A stretch of DNA of 64,000 nucleotides from an uncultured Clostridia bacterium (GTDB lineage: Bacteria > Bacillota > Clostridia > Oscillospirales > Oscillospiraceae). Positions 62,915-64,000 of the stretch are shown here, piece by piece. The position numbers were made by a program, and so were the translations under genes. Under the pieces are notes generated by a model. The model was not told where the DNA came from. It searched no databases and saw only the letters and a program-made list of their open reading frames with translations. How positions within the stretch are numbered: the first letter of the stretch is position 1; each line of letters begins with the position of its first letter. The stretch spans positions 1-64,000 of the forward strand of contig CAMNQX010000005.1 of assembly GCA_946550725.1 (NCBI GenBank), in the 5' to 3' direction.

Positions 62915-64000
62915 ATGCTCACCGGCAACAACGTTCCTGAATTTTGCCGCCTGCGCCGTCAGGCCATCGCACTGGACTACCCCACCCTCAATCCCCAGCA
63001 GCTGGAGGGCGCCCTGACGACCCAAGGGCCGCTTTTGCTACTGGCGGGCGCGGGCAGCGGCAAGACCACCGTGCTCATCCAGCGCATCGCAAATCTCATC
63101 ACCTACGGCTGCGGCTCGGACAGCGGCCAGTGCCCTTCGTGGGTCACCCCCGACGACGTACAGTTTTTGCGGGACTATGTGGCCTCCAAGGGCCAGGGGG
63201 ACCGGCTGCGGATGCGTCAGCTCTGCAGCCTGGACCCTGCCCCGCCCTGGTCCATCCTGGCCATCACCTTCACCAACAAGGCCGCGGGAGAGCTGAAGGA
63301 GCGTCTGGCCGCCAAGCTGGGGGACGCCGCCCAGGATATCTGGGCCGCTACCTTCCACTCCGCCTGCCTGCGTATCCTCCGCCGGGACATTGACAAGCTG
63401 GGCTTTGACAAGTCCTTCTCCATCTATGACACCGACGACTCCCTCCGGGTCATCAAGGAGATCCTGAAGGCCAAGAACATGGACGACAAGATCTTCGCCC
63501 CCCGGACCATCCTGGGTCAGATCTCCAAGGCCAAGGACCAGGAGCTGCTGGCCAAGGAGTATATGGCCCGCCAGAAGGCCACTGGCGACGTGTATCTGCT
63601 CAAGGTGGCGGAGGTCTACACCGAGTACCAAAAGCGGCTGTGGGATGCGGGAGCGCTGGACTTCGATGACCTCATCCTCCACACCGTCCGGCTGTTGGAG
63701 GAGCATGAGGACGTGCGGGCCTTTTATCAAAACAAGTTCCGCTATGTGCTCATCGACGAGTATCAGGACACCAACGCCCTGCAATACCGCCTGTCCTCCC
63801 TGCTGGCGGGGGGACGGGGCAACATCTGCGTGGTGGGGGACGACGACCAGTCCATCTACCGCTTCCGGGGGGCCACCATCCAGAACATCCTGTCCTTCGA
63901 GGACCAGTACAAGGGGGCTAAGGTCATCCGTCTGGAGGAAAACTACCGCTCCACCGGCCACATCCTGGACGCCTCCAACGCCGTCATCGCCAACAACCAG
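62915..64000 (+). CDS. pcrA: UvrD/PcrA-type DNA helicase, N-terminal part
   Basis: First 362 codons, cut by the window edge. ATG 62915 has AAAGGAGG upstream. Q-motif/Walker A: TLNPQQLEGALTTQGPLLLLAGAGSGKTTVLIQRIANLI; Ia FTNKAAGELKERL; motif Ic TFHSACLRILRR; Walker B YVLIDEYQDTNALQY; motif III VVGDDDQSIYRFRGA; motif IV RLEENYRST. An insertion after Ia-preceding residues (CGSDSGQCPSWVTPDDVQFL) is longer than in classical PcrA. SF1A helicase for repair and replication. Confidence 0.93.
   Translation, partial: MLTGNNVPEFCRLRRQAIALDYPTLNPQQLEGALTTQGPLLLLAGAGSGKTTVLIQRIANLITYGCGSDSGQCPSWVTPDDVQFLRDYVASKGQGDRLRMRQLCSLDPAPPWSILAITFTNKAAGELKERLAAKLGDAAQDIWAATFHSACLRILRRDIDKLGFDKSFSIYDTDDSLRVIKEILKAKNMDDKIFAPRTILGQISKAKDQELLAKEYMARQKATGDVYLLKVAEVYTEYQKRLWDAGALDFDDLILHTVRLLEEHEDVRAFYQNKFRYVLIDEYQDTNALQYRLSSLLAGGRGNICVVGDDDQSIYRFRGATIQNILSFEDQYKGAKVIRLEENYRSTGHILDASNAVIANNQ

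Overview
The window looks like the chromosome of a high-GC, spore-forming Clostridia (Oscillospiraceae, Flavonifractor/Lawsonibacter-like) carrying one large integrated phage. The host assignment is an inference from a GerW-type sporulation gene, an IspH-S1 fusion of the clostridial type, two FeoA proteins and the GC-rich coding style. No rRNA or tRNA genes and no CRISPR array were seen.

Left host arm (1-10228): the 5' part of feoB preceded by two small feoA genes, all on the minus strand; two hybrid sensor kinases facing each other; a formate/nitrite-family channel; an ECF transporter S component; and a TrmH/SpoU-type RNA methyltransferase whose stop codon is where the phage begins.

Phage (10239-51859, 41.6 kb): flanked by a 17-bp direct repeat (CAGGTAACCCCAGAGAC). 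Just inside each copy lie inverted ends that begin TGAA and share the 14-mer TTAAATGCAGAAAA. No tyrosine or serine integrase is visible; the only recombinase is an IS30-family DDE transposase at the left end. Almost all genes read leftward. From the right end they are: an orphan IS30-like HTH protein, small early genes, a PemK/MazF-like protein, a DNA-modification block (MT-A70, a second MTase, a PAPS-reductase-like gene, a C5-MTase-like gene, a radical SAM protein, an ASCH protein), an HUH-type Rep, terminase, portal, scaffold, capsid, a glycosyltransferase, a collagen-like tail fibre, a reverse transcriptase, holin, endolysin, podovirus-like tail and ejection proteins, a 3372-aa polyvalent protein, and finally an XRE regulator and the transposase. 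One rightward cargo gene encodes a secreted copper-amine-oxidase-N-like protein.

Two variation systems are visible in the phage. The first is a diversity-generating retroelement: the tail-fibre 3' end (VR) and a downstream 135-bp template (TR) differ at 10 positions, all of them adenines in the TR coding strand; a 10-bp hairpin follows VR and the RT follows TR. The second is a cluster of four G9-G10 tracts in the DNA-modification/PemK block. One of them puts a methyltransferase-like gene out of frame by exactly one base, which suggests phase variation, though homopolymer miscalling must be excluded.

Right host arm (51877-64000): an intact sigma-A promoter lies 12 bp past the right repeat and drives an M50 protease-scpA-scpB-DUF2953-gerW-dacF-rluB series. 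This is followed by an RpiR regulator, an HI0933-like flavoprotein, cmk, plsC, ispH-S1 and the start of a UvrD/PcrA helicase cut by the window end. The insertion appears to leave genes on both sides functional.
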